A stretch of 64,000 nt of DNA from positions 11,957,831 through 12,021,830 of the forward strand of contig CM066914.1 of the NCBI GenBank assembly GCA_033964015.1, read 5' to 3'. Origin of the DNA: Scolanthus callimorphus. Lineage: Eukaryota > Cnidaria > Anthozoa > Actiniaria > Edwardsiidae. Numbering within the stretch: the stretch's first letter is position 1; every line of letters begins with the position of its first letter. Below the pieces are notes generated by a model. That model did not search any database and was not told the DNA's origin. It saw only the letters and a list, made by a program, of their open reading frames with translations. This document shows positions 54,558 through 64,000 of this stretch, one piece after another. A program made the translations under genes and the position numbers.

Positions 54558-54688
54558 ATAGAGCGGATTTCATATGACTGTAGTGAAACCAATCGCAAAG
54601 TAATTACATCAATTCTGAATAAATCCTGTAGGAGTGATTACAAAGTAATTGCGAATTACTCACGACAGTCATCTGAAATCCGCTCTAT
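54558..54688. mobile_element. palindromic MITE with ATAGAGCGGATTTC ends
   Basis: 131 bp with inverted ends ATAGAGCGGATTTCATATGA and, inverted, ATAGAGCGGATTTCAGATGA. The inner arms contain GTAATTAC and AGTAATTGCG. It lies just downstream of the VWC gene. Confidence 0.7.
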
Positions 54689-54720
54689 CTACGTACCCTG
54701 GTTCGATTTTCTAGTGAGCA

Positions 54721-56293
54721 TCATGCGCGTGCGCAGTAGGCTCTTCTGCAAGTGCACCCCCCTGCCGCGGGTTCTTGCCGATACCGCATGACCGTATCAG
54801 GGGTACACAAGATCCCCATGGGGGGGCACATGGACACGCATCCAAATCCTCCATGCCCAGTGCATTTGCACCACGCAGTGCAATGTTTGTTGGCAAACCT
54901 CTGGCCCACTTTGTAATGCTTACCCTCGAAGTTACATCCTCCTGTACCAAGCAAAAATATCACACGTTTCTCAAAAAACGCCCGCAAAAAATAAAATAAA
55001 TAACAATAACAAGTAAAAAATCAGGCCACCCAAAAGAGAAAAGGGAATGAGGACAGAGCTAAAAAAAAAAAAATTTAATAATAATAATAATAATTATCAA
55101 TAATTACAACAGCATTATTACAGAGTTACAACAGAGTTATTAACAGCATTTCCATTGCTGTCTCTACATCTGTTAACAATAAAAAGAACAGGAAAAAAGG
55201 CAATTGAACTTTATTATAATATTTTAACATGGCACAAAATGTTCCGCGCCGTCATTGTGGGCCTATTTCTTTCGTGTCCTTGGCGTAAATGCTTACAGAT
55301 CCATAAGGCTCAACAGTAAGGGAGGGCAATAGGTACGAGCTCTATCTACGGGAAAATATGCAGGTAACAGGGGCGTAGCCAGGATTTGAGAAGGGGGAGG
55401 GGGAGGGGGTCACATCTGTACAAATGTATGGTGCCCTTTTCCAGGTTACCGATAGTTTTCTTAATGTTTACTGTATTTTTATCTAAAAAGGGAGGTGGGG
55501 TCACATGCACCCCAGGACCCCCCTGGCTACGTCCCTGGGTAACAATCATTTTTCCCTTGCCCTTTCTTTTTGCTCAGAAACTCTTTATATATATTTTTGT
55601 TTATGTCTGTTGTTTTGTGAGTCGTGCGTGTACTTAGTGTCAGTGCAGTTAATTTTCTAGTTTTTCTCCATACTTTTCCTCTCTTTTGTATTGTAAATAG
55701 TTAAAAATAGAGCATTAAAAAAATGAATTAAAAGGCGCGTGCTACCCCCCTTTTGAGCCGAATATTGTGAAAGCACGTGCACAAGAGGTGTAAAAAGCAA
55801 CGACCGTGCTTCCTTGCGACGCGCCAGCCCCGGGGGGGGGAGGGGGACTCCCATATTTTGGGGGCAGGGGTACTCGTCGTACCTTTTAGGGTTTAAAATC
55901 AGGCCTCTGGTACCTTTTAGGGGGTAAAATTCGAAAACTTGCAATTTTTTTCTAGATTTTTTTTTTCTTCATTTGAATGATATTTCCCTTTGTTTGGGAT
56001 GTTTCCATATTCATATATTGGTGCGTAGCAGGAAAATAAATAAAGAAAACTCATGGGAACTGCCACGGGATCTGAAATTGGAAAACATTACACCAATGAA
56101 AGAGGCCTACTGACCCATCCCCTTTTTGAACATTCTTGTGAACATCTTTAGTTCCCCATATCAACGCCTTGTTGATATGGGAGCAAGTATCACGAAACCC
56201 CTTATAAGTAAAGTTCTTACCGGCGCGAGCCTGGTTGATGAATGCCGCTACTATCAAGATCCCAAGCACGAGTAGGAAGCTTTTGCACACCAT
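54721..56293 (-). CDS. small secreted single VWC-domain protein, 2 exons
   Basis: Predicted 97 residues. Exon 1 (56293-56221) encodes a signal peptide, MVCKSFLLVLGILIVAAF followed by INQARA; exon 2 (54941-54721) encodes one von Willebrand factor type C-like domain. The ten cysteines follow the VWC order: CNFEGKHYKVGQRF, then CTAWCKC, CVSMCPP, C, and finally GGCTC and C near the C-terminus. Intron phase 1 between signal peptide and domain is typical of extracellular modules. No membrane segment or other domain is seen. VWC domains bind TGF-beta/BMP ligands in larger proteins, while single-domain versions also occur as secreted immune or venom-gland peptides. The role here is not determined. 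The intron holds two dispersed repeats. Confidence 0.75.
55368..55540 (+). repeat. GGGGCGTAGCC-family element
   Basis: Starts CAGGGGCGTAGCCAGGATTT and ends GGCTACGTCCCTGG. It shares the block TCACATCTGTACAAATGTAT and GCCCTTTTCCAG with 31688-31938. GTAA flanks both sides, a possible short target duplication. In the VWC gene intron. Confidence 0.7.
55826..55960 (+). repeat. CCCGGGG-family repeat, one end
   Basis: Contains GGGGGACTCCCATATTTTGG and GTACTCGTCGTACCTTTTAG, matching 44941-45075 closely. The opposite end was not found nearby, so it is a truncated copy. Confidence 0.6.
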
Positions 56294-57545
56294 CTTGTTA
56301 TGACCTGAAAGAGATGGCCCGTATTCATGCAGAGAATCCCCTATAATATTTTGCTCGGTTATGATAATTATAACTGTTAGCTTAAAGCCTCAGGCACGCA
56401 GAAAGCTAAAGTTTGGCGTTGTTTGCTTCAGAGTCAACTCAATAATATTGTCTCACACGGAAAAAAAGAGAGTAGGAATACCAATGTAATCAATTCTTCC
56501 GATTATTTGAGTAAAGCGCATCAATCGAGGTTATGAATGCATGGTTCTTTGAACTTCTACGCTCTGATTATTTACAGCTCACCTCGAGAGTGAAGTACGT
56601 CTTGTCCGGTAGGTGGATAACGTCGATATGGGCTTGAAGTATTTGTATCGAATTTGTATCCTTTTACCGACACGTCCATTAACACATACACGGGCGGGAA
56701 TGGATATTTGGGGCTTTTAATCCATTAAAAGGGGCGTATACATAATTTGAGATCATGTTTTAGATTAAAGATAAAGATAAACAGAACTTAAAATAGTCTG
56801 GCGTATTAAACGCGTCGCAAGAGTTTGATAAACGGTTTTCAAACAATGATCATCACTTGCATCGATGTATCAACACTGTCGATGGCTCAGGTGAGATTTG
56901 ATTTCTTTGGATTCATAAAAGAGAGTGTTCTTTTATTTCTTATTGATCTTCATGATAAGCTTGTACGCCGAGGTATATACAGCACCATGGCATCTTGACA
57001 TACTTGCAAGAATGCATTTAAAGCGTTTTGCGAACTTTTCTGCTATCCGTATCTTTTTATCGCAAAAAGCATCTGGCTAACTCGACATTACAATTTCACG
57101 AACTAAGTGATCTAAATTTGTACCTTTCAAAGATATATGTTCTGAGACAAACACAATGACACTAGCACTAGCAGGCCTGCCGATCATCAACGTCATCTTA
57201 GAAAAAGTGATGAACTTACATTTATCAAATTCATCCATTATTCACAGGATGCTTATCCAATCTCTGCACTGGATTCGGATCAGGTGACACTACTTGTATC
57301 CCCCGATACAACATGACTAGGTGTCTGATACAGAATACTAATACTAATAATTTTTTTCAAATATCCCCTACTGTTCAAAGGCTGAAGGGGACCACTCTAG
57401 TGAAGTCGTCTTCTCTCTAGAGTAATCCCTGAAAAAGGCTTTACCTGAGAGACTATATTTTGATTTAGTCCGGCTAGTTGCATGTGGGACTACGGCTCGC
57501 AGTTTTAAGCCCATAAAGGTCTACCGCTCATATTTTAACTATCAC
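56294..57545. other. intergenic, no gene recognised
   Basis: Upstream of the VWC gene and presumably containing its promoter. Apart from short AT-rich frames I see nothing to support a gene or RNA. Confidence 0.4.
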
Positions 57546-57549
57546 ACAC

Positions 57550-57965
57550 AGTTACACTCTCGTAGCCAGAGCTCCCCGGCTCGTCACCTCGCGGGAAGGC
57601 TCTGGTGACAACCACTGACGCATGCGTAAGAGAAAATAGTGGTTTTATGCCTCACAATTACTTTTAGAGCATTCAGGTCGAAGGCATAGGTTGACAAGAC
57701 GACTAGGAAACGAATGCCAGTGTTATTTTGACAAATTCGTTTTTAGAAAGCGAGATTAAGCTACTTTTATGTACGCGTGCGCGCCATTTCAGCCAATCAG
57801 CGAAGGCCTTCAATGGATGTCACCAGAGCCTCCCCTGCGAGGCGACGACTGAGCCGGGGAGCTCTGGGTTCGAGAATGATAGTTATAGATCTCGCGCATG
57901 CGCCAGTGACTGTCACCAGAGCTTCCCCGCAAGGTGACGAGCCGTTAGCTCTGAGTTCGAGAATC
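57550..57965. repeat. inverted and direct copies of a CCAGAGCTCCCC unit
   Basis: A unit containing TCACCAGAGC, a C-rich step, GGTGACGAG and GAGCTCTG occurs once inverted (57565-57610) and twice direct (57818-57875, 57912-57965). The ends can fold back. Probably a composite MITE. The frames across it are repeat-derived. Confidence 0.55.
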
Positions 57966-58477
57966 CTCGCATCCTCGTGCTTCTAGAACTTAATGCACTA
58001 AGCATGAACCATTCCTTTTAAAATAATCCACGCCATGTAGCCTTGAAGTTACGTCAATAAAATGCGACAGCGTTTGATTATTTGGCTTTTTAATATTGGT
58101 AAAAATATTTAGCAAGTGGAATTTTTAAATAACTACATTCATTAACTATTTTCATTTCCTAGTAGAAAATAGCATTATATCTACATAGAAAAATACAGGT
58201 ATCATATAATGTTTATTATGCCATGTCTAGGCTAGGAGCTTACCTTACATAATTCAATACAAACTGTACAACCGAATTATTACAGCACTAAATTTGATAC
58301 AGCTCACCATTCGGAATAAATAAAATACGTTCTCATTTGTACAAACCTTACATGACTAAATTGTTAATAGCAGGGGCACTATAGCCACCACAAAAACCAT
58401 CTTTTTATACCCTACATGATAATAATATTATTATACATCCTAATAGGTCGACACATCAGCAGGAGCACATTACTAGG

Positions 58478-58630
58478 CAGGGGCGTAACCAGGAGGGGGG
58501 TCCTGGGGTGCTTGTGACCCCCCTTTTTAGAAGAAAAATACAGTAAACATTAAGAAAAAACTCGGTAAGCTGGAAAAGGGCACCATACATTTATACAGCT
58601 GTGACCCCCCCTTTCTCAAATATCCGCCAA
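58478..58630 (-). repeat. GGGGCGTAACC-family element
   Basis: Starts CAGGGGCGTAACCAGGAGGG and contains, in reverse orientation, the TGGAAAAGGGCACCATACAT block found at 31770-31860 and 55425. Confidence 0.65.
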
Positions 58631-58937
58631 CACTGTAGATTATCATGATTATGTGCTATTCTTAGCATTAAAATTATTCAAAAAATTTCAATTAGTCTCA
58701 TTTTTTCAAAATAGATTGCTTTCTACAGACCAAAGACTACTTTTTAGGTTGAAAAATTATTCCTTTTATTAGAAAATACAAGAGTTTCAGTAGGAAATGA
58801 GATTCTTAAATAGTACTTATTCCACTGTGTTGGCACCAGACTTAGTAGAAGACCAACAATCTTTGCAATGGACTCTTGACACGAGGCAACTCTTGAAAGG
58901 ACAGATATTATCAACCTGATATATTTTACACCAGCTA

Positions 58938-61900
58938 TCACTTTCTTTTCTTGAAAATTCCAAAGACTCCTTTCTTGGGCTTTTTCTCTTCTGGGACCTT
59001 GACCGGTTTCGGTTTTAATGGGGGTTTGGGTGGTCGAATAGACGGCAAGATATCGTCAAGACTATCCTGGCTGTCGGAACGGTATCGTGCCTCCGAATTC
59101 CTTCCGACGGGTGGCGGAGGAGCTCGGGATTTCCTCAGTGGTCGGACGGGGATGTCGTGGTCTGTGGGCACTGGCACAGGAGGAGGAGGCGCTACAGGTA
59201 GAGCGTGTAAATCTGTATCGTCATCGACATCCCCTTCCTCTAGCTCGTCAAATTCTGCCGGTGCTGGGATGTCCGGTGGGGCGATATCAGGGATGTCCGG
59301 TATACTGTTATCATTGAAATCTACTGGCGCATCGGGATAAAACTCCGGGACAATATCCTCCTCGGATAGAATGTCCATATCATTAAAGTCATTTTCATAG
59401 CCATTTGAATGCGTAGGATAATGGTCTTCGCTAGCAGATGGATTCTCGTGAACGCCCTCGGGAACGCCCTCGGGATCGTGGCTTTCATCGTCGAGCTCTT
59501 CTGGTGGTTCTGTATCTGGCAGACCCGGGGGTTCTGATGATGGATCACTTTCTTCAGATGTCTCGCTCTCTGTCTCGGAACCGTAATCCAGATCAGACGC
59601 TCCATTATCCTCGTCATCGTCAAAGCTTGTCACGGTGATAATGGGAGGTTGAGGGGATTTCCTCTCTTTGTAGAGCATCTCGTCTTGTCCAGGATACGAG
59701 GGAATGTCCTCCTTGGATTGGAGATCTTGATCTTCATTGCGTTTCTCTATAATTTCTTCCCGTTCTTCGTCCGTCTCTTCTTCATCACTAGTACACACGC
59801 TATTGTCACTATCCTCTTCCTCTTCTTCTTCCTCTACCATGAATAATTCCAGCTCGTTTGTCCACCGGTGAATATCTATCATATCTTTGCAAGTGAACAA
59901 GAACTGCGAACCATCAGCATTTCGAATGCGGAACGCTTCCCCAAGAGACTCAAAACGAGCGTTTTCGAGGTCCAAAGGAGGAGCGGCGTGTGACCCCTTT
60001 CTCTTGAAATCTTTTCTTCCGTGATAGAAGAACAAGATTGTACTAGCAAGCACCGCATAGAAAGATTCCCATCTACCTGAGTAGGATCTTTGCCCTGGTC
60101 TTAATTCCTGCTTTCTCTGCAGTACTCCTTCGCACACAATCTCCAAAGCACCTTGAAGAGGCGAGGTTACGGGTAACTCGTGACTGTTTGGAGATTCCAG
60201 TTCATCTATCTCTGCTGGCCGAACAAGCTCTTCGTTGCTATCATTTAAGTTCCTTGAAGATCCTTCACGAAAGTTTTCTTTATGCACTACTGGTTCATTT
60301 GCTGCATGTTGCTCTTTTAGACATACTCGTTTGGAGTCTACCCAAGGTCTAGTCGACTTTTCTTGAATATTTTGTTCACTAGCTGTAGAATCGCTCCTAC
60401 TATTAGGGGATATTTTTCTAGAATCAGTAGCGACATATTCAGGGCTATTTTTCGTGATTTTTTTAGAGTCCGGGCTAAGCTCTTTGATATTATTGTCACG
60501 ACCCGAACGCGCGTGGTCAACTTTGTTTTTCTCGCGCGCTACATTCCCCCTATTCTCACAGGCTTTTCCACGCAACTCTTCGGGCGTCAATTTAGTAAAT
60601 CCTTTAAACTTTTCTCTCTGCGCAGCGAGCATTTTCTCAAACTCATCATGTTTCTTAAGTAATTCTTCCACTGCCTCTAATGAATCTCCCACATCTTCCG
60701 AGAGCAAATCCTGCTCGCGCGCGTTTAGCCAGCCTTCCAACTGATCTGCCTCTCGTTTAAACTCCTGAACGTCTTTATTCCGATTGAGTTGAATGAATCT
60801 CATTTCTAATGCAGAGATCAATTCATCCCAAGCGTCCTTCAACTGCTTGCATTTCTCCTTGATGTCCCTCGCGGCAGGGTTACCAGTCTCGATTAACTTT
60901 TCCGCCCTGTCTAGAAATTCATGGATGGTCTTCTCTCTGGCATTGACTTCACTTTTGAATTCCTGGTTCTGCGCGATAAGAATCTCGACATCCGTGTATG
61001 AAGAGCCCAACTCTTCAGCGTTAATGCTCGCAGACATAGCACTTATCCATGATCTGAAAAATACAGACAAAATATATACGTAGTCTTATTATTTAAAGCG
61101 CAGAAACGATGCCATCTGCCTCCCCTCACGACGCCATGTTATGCATAAGTGATATACGCCATATTATTAATTACATTCTGGTGGAATTATATTTGATCTT
61201 GATTCAATGAGGAACAGACGACTTCTTTTCATGTTCAAGCTGAGCGAATTTCCAACGACACTAAATCAGACTTGCGTTTTTTCGTTGACGTTCTTATTGG
61301 TTGAGGCCTTGGGTCTTTGTTTATTCTGCCAATCAGAAAAGGGAGAATAACCCAAAATGCAGTGGCTCTTGTTCTCTAGGGTCGCGACTAAACGCAAGTT
61401 GTACTTTCTTCGTCCCATGATTGGCTTGATGTTTAATCAGTTTCAAGGGTTTCGTTGCTAAGGGTATTTACTTGTTTAATTTTAGACACTAATCTAGACA
61501 CTAATGTAAAATCCGCTGTATAACAACGAACCAAGTCAACTTACATCAAATCTCTAAATTCATCTAGGAAGGCCTGGAGTCCCTCAGACTGCCTTAGATG
61601 GGACTGTTTGCTGCTCGCGAGTTGCTGTAGTTTCTCCCACGCATCGAGGATCTCATTCTTCTGCTGCGTTAGGTGCTGCTTGTACGCCGGAAACTTGTCG
61701 GCGAGATTCCCTGCTTCCTCGACAATCAAGCCGACTTTGTCTCCTAAAGCCTTGAGATCTCTCTATAAAGGGAAGAATATCAAAGATGAATATCACATTT
61801 ACGTGAACCTCATTGTTTGGGACGGACTTTTAGTGCTTGTTTTCTAGATACCTCTCGCACAGACTAGTACCACTTCGTTTTGTGTTTTTCCGGTTTTGCG

Positions 61901-64000
61901 TTACTGGACTGTTACCGGTATTGCATTACTTTGGCAGGCGCGCAACCCGGTCCACAAGCCTTTGCGCGGCTGGCTTCTCGTCCCATAATCCATTGCGCGC
62001 TACTACAGCGACTGGGTACAAGTTTGCCTTTCGTAGGACACACACTGGACTGATTTCTCATCGAGTAAAGCGGATGAATAAATAAATATTCAGAAACTCG
62101 GAAATATGGGCTATACAAGCCGTTGAAGTTTGAACGAGTCAAAAACAAACAGCTGCTCACGTCTTAGGAGATTCCAAACCTAAGTTCACTTTCTCAAAAC
62201 CAATTGTAAAGATATGACGTTGAAAATGCAGTCTGACAAACATCAAAACATTTACCTGAAAACCTTCGTGTTTCCTCTGCAAGGCCTGCACGCTGCTAAG
62301 ATCGCGTGCGCCGTCCTCAGTGAAGAGTAAAGCTGCTTCCTTCTCTTGTATCCACGCGCGGATCTCTTCCACGCTACGGTTGAATGTGTGCAAATCTCGG
62401 GCGCGGTCCAGCTCGTCGAGCCTCGTGCCTGTACGCTCCTTCAGCTGCTCCCACCTCTCACAGATCTCTTCCGCACGTTGCTCAATAGTCTAACAAAGCA
62501 AAACATTCGTAATAAAACACTCTTTTATTCCTGGGTTGCGCTCATTCCTATGGGAATAAAATCACGAAAGCGCGGCGACCATGCTGGTGTACATAACAAA
62601 AGCAACAAATGAACTTTCTTTTGTTCTTGCTGTACACCAACATGGCTGCCAATGACGTCACGTGCACAGGGAGCTCACCTTTACAGTTTAAATCAAGAAA
62701 AATAACCTAACGAGGTTAGCGCCAGACGGAAGCCATTTCGTGGTAATGAGGCCCTAGTGGGCGAGTCTGGGCAAAGCATAATTAGCCAATCAGAAAAAAC
62801 CAGAACGAGGGCAAAGAAAATAGGTTTCCTTTCGTTTTATTCAGCGAAAAATGGAAAGATTTTTATTATGTTTCTTGATTTAAACTGTAAAGGTTAGCTC
62901 CCTGTGTCACGTGCAAGCCAAGAATATGATTGAATGAGAAAAGTTCTTCGAGTGTGGTTTAAATTTTCCCTTAAAGTGTCTTCCAGAGAAATTGCCCAAA
63001 AAGCATTCCTTATTGTTTTCCGGTTTTTGGTAAAAACCAGCAGGTCCTCCTCAACCTCTCTATTTTTGTAGTTTGGCAAATGTTTGTGTTTGGAGATCAT
63101 ATTATGATGTAATTATAGGTTGGGTCCACGCGACAAACGACACTCACCTCACTGTTACTGTGCTCCTCGTCCAGCAGTTGCTGAGCATGCGTGGTAAGTG
63201 TAGCGATCCGTTCTCCTGAGGCAACCAAGTCCCGCGTGAAGACCTCGAATTTCTCCATTAGCATCTCCACGTGCTCGAGGTCACGCCCTGAGTCATCTGA
63301 CGTCACTATTCCCTCCCTCTCCTCAATCCACATCTCCAGCTCGTCACACTCGCGCAGGAAGTTGAAGAGCCGGGCGGAGTCTTGTAGGCGGCGATGGCGG
63401 TAGGAGGAAAGGTCGCGAATCTTCGAGAAGCGGTTTTCAAGGTCCTCCTGAAATGTGTGAAGAATTTAGAACTAGTCCCCGACTAGATATCGTATTTTTA
63501 TTATGGAGTTACTACATGGCTCTGTATAGCCGAACATCACTTGGAATGCTAACTAAAGGTGTCGATATTGGTTACACGACAGTCACGCCTAACCTACACC
63601 AAGGGAAATATTATCTACGACAAATCACTTCAAAAATCCTTACAACTCGAGGTATGCAAACCAGAGAAACTACCCGGATTGGAAAAGCAATCCGTGCTGA
63701 GTGGGATTCGAACCAAAGAACTTGAAGGTACTAGACCGCCGCTCTACCTACTCGGCTATCAACCCTTTCGGTTCGAATCCCACTCAGTTTCTATTTCTTT
63801 TTTCAAACCCGCGGGTAGAGTTTCTCTGGTTGCCATACATCGACTTGGAAGTCTAATACTGTATTACACCTAGTTAAGAGTAGACATCCCCGTACCTGCC
63901 GTTGGGTAAGCCTCTCCCTATCGATATTTCCGCTAGAAGAGAGCTCATGGCATTGTTGTTTTAAGTCCTCGATTTTCTTTTCAATGCCGTCCAGTTCAAG
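58938..64000 (-). CDS. SPTB: beta-spectrin, C-terminal part (runs off the window)
   Basis: Membrane-skeleton protein that pairs with alpha-spectrin. Visible exons 5' to 3': 64000-63896 (continues beyond the window), 63447-63148, 62489-62256, 61762-61545, 61053-58938. The first four carry spectrin repeats (WIEEREGIVTSDDSGRDLEH, WIQEKEAALLFTEDGARDLS), each linked in phase 0 except the last (phase 2). The last exon starts with a further repeat (SWISAMSASINAEELGSSY) and the terminal partial repeat (AVEELLKKHDEFEKMLAAQ), which ends beta-spectrins, then a linker of about 150 residues, a PH domain (VCEGVLQRKQE ... RWESFYAVL ... FLFTCKDMIDIHRWTNEL) for phosphoinositides, an Asp/Glu-rich stretch of about 200 residues, proline-rich SH3-type ligands (PVAPPPPVPVP, RAPPPPVG), and a polybasic end GVFGIFKKRK like that of vertebrate beta-spectrins. 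Whether it is conventional or heavy beta cannot be told from this part. Confidence 0.9.
63695..63790 (-). repeat. tRNA-like palindromic sequence in a spectrin intron
   Basis: On the minus strand a D-arm (GCCGAGTAGGTAGAGCGGC) is followed 25-30 bases later by a B box/T-arm (TGGTTCGAATCCC). No good anticodon stem forms, so it is probably a tRNA-derived repeat, not a working tRNA. GGTTCGAATCCCACTCAG also occurs on the plus strand at 63770-63787, making the 95-bp unit a palindrome. Confidence 0.45.

Noticed and set aside
59087..61083. Several plus-strand frames across the spectrin last exon
   Set aside because: Antisense shadows of a long coding exon with biased composition.

Overview
This is a window of a repeat-rich animal nuclear genome. 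The genes have many short exons with GT/AG introns (HELQ, AHR, an SLC16-like carrier, Wnt, beta-spectrin). The repeats are BEL/Pao and non-LTR retrotransposons, foldback MITEs and microsatellites. The gene set (AHR and Wnt8-like proteins, a single-exon rhodopsin-class GPCR, a small secreted VWC-domain protein), compact introns and MITE style suggest an early-branching metazoan, most likely an anthozoan cnidarian such as a sea anemone. The species assignment is inference only.

Layout. 0.4-1.4 kb: a membrane-anchored TDP2-like phosphodiesterase gene broken by frameshifts. 1.4-4.5 kb: a young, internally deleted BEL/Pao element with identical LTRs and a 5-bp target duplication, inserted just after the stop of that gene. 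5.65-6.8 kb: an intronless class A GPCR. 7.3-15.7 kb (minus): fourteen exons of the DNA-repair helicase HELQ, with intact splice sites but three frame breaks and no visible C-terminal exons. 15.78-16.33 kb: a perfect 241-bp-arm palindrome beside the HELQ start codon. 19.7-34.3 kb (plus): a complete thirteen-exon aryl hydrocarbon receptor gene with a 6.5-kb first intron full of small repeats. 35-43.4 kb: a repeat block with two decayed non-LTR retrotransposons in opposite orientations, MITEs, and C/G-tract repeats. 43.6-47.9 kb (plus): a six-exon SLC16/MCT-like carrier. 48.4-50.5 kb (minus): a five-exon Wnt gene, convergent with the carrier. 50.5-54.7 kb: MITE cluster. 54.7-56.3 kb (minus): a two-exon secreted VWC-domain mini-protein. 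58.9-64.0 kb (minus): the 3' end of a beta-spectrin gene (spectrin repeats, PH domain, acidic/proline-rich tail, polybasic C-terminus), running off the window.

The genes are independent loci, not an operon or pathway: DNA repair (HELQ, TDP2-like), transcription (AHR), signalling (GPCR, Wnt), transport (SLC16-like), extracellular (VWC) and cytoskeleton (spectrin). I found no CRISPR array, rRNA, convincing intact tRNA or novel multi-gene system. The most unusual signals are the perfect palindrome beside HELQ, the repeated one- or two-base frame breaks in otherwise conserved exons, and a MITE with a clean 9-bp target duplication. Exon boundaries were derived by hand from splice consensus and reading phase; a 1-base error is possible at some of them.
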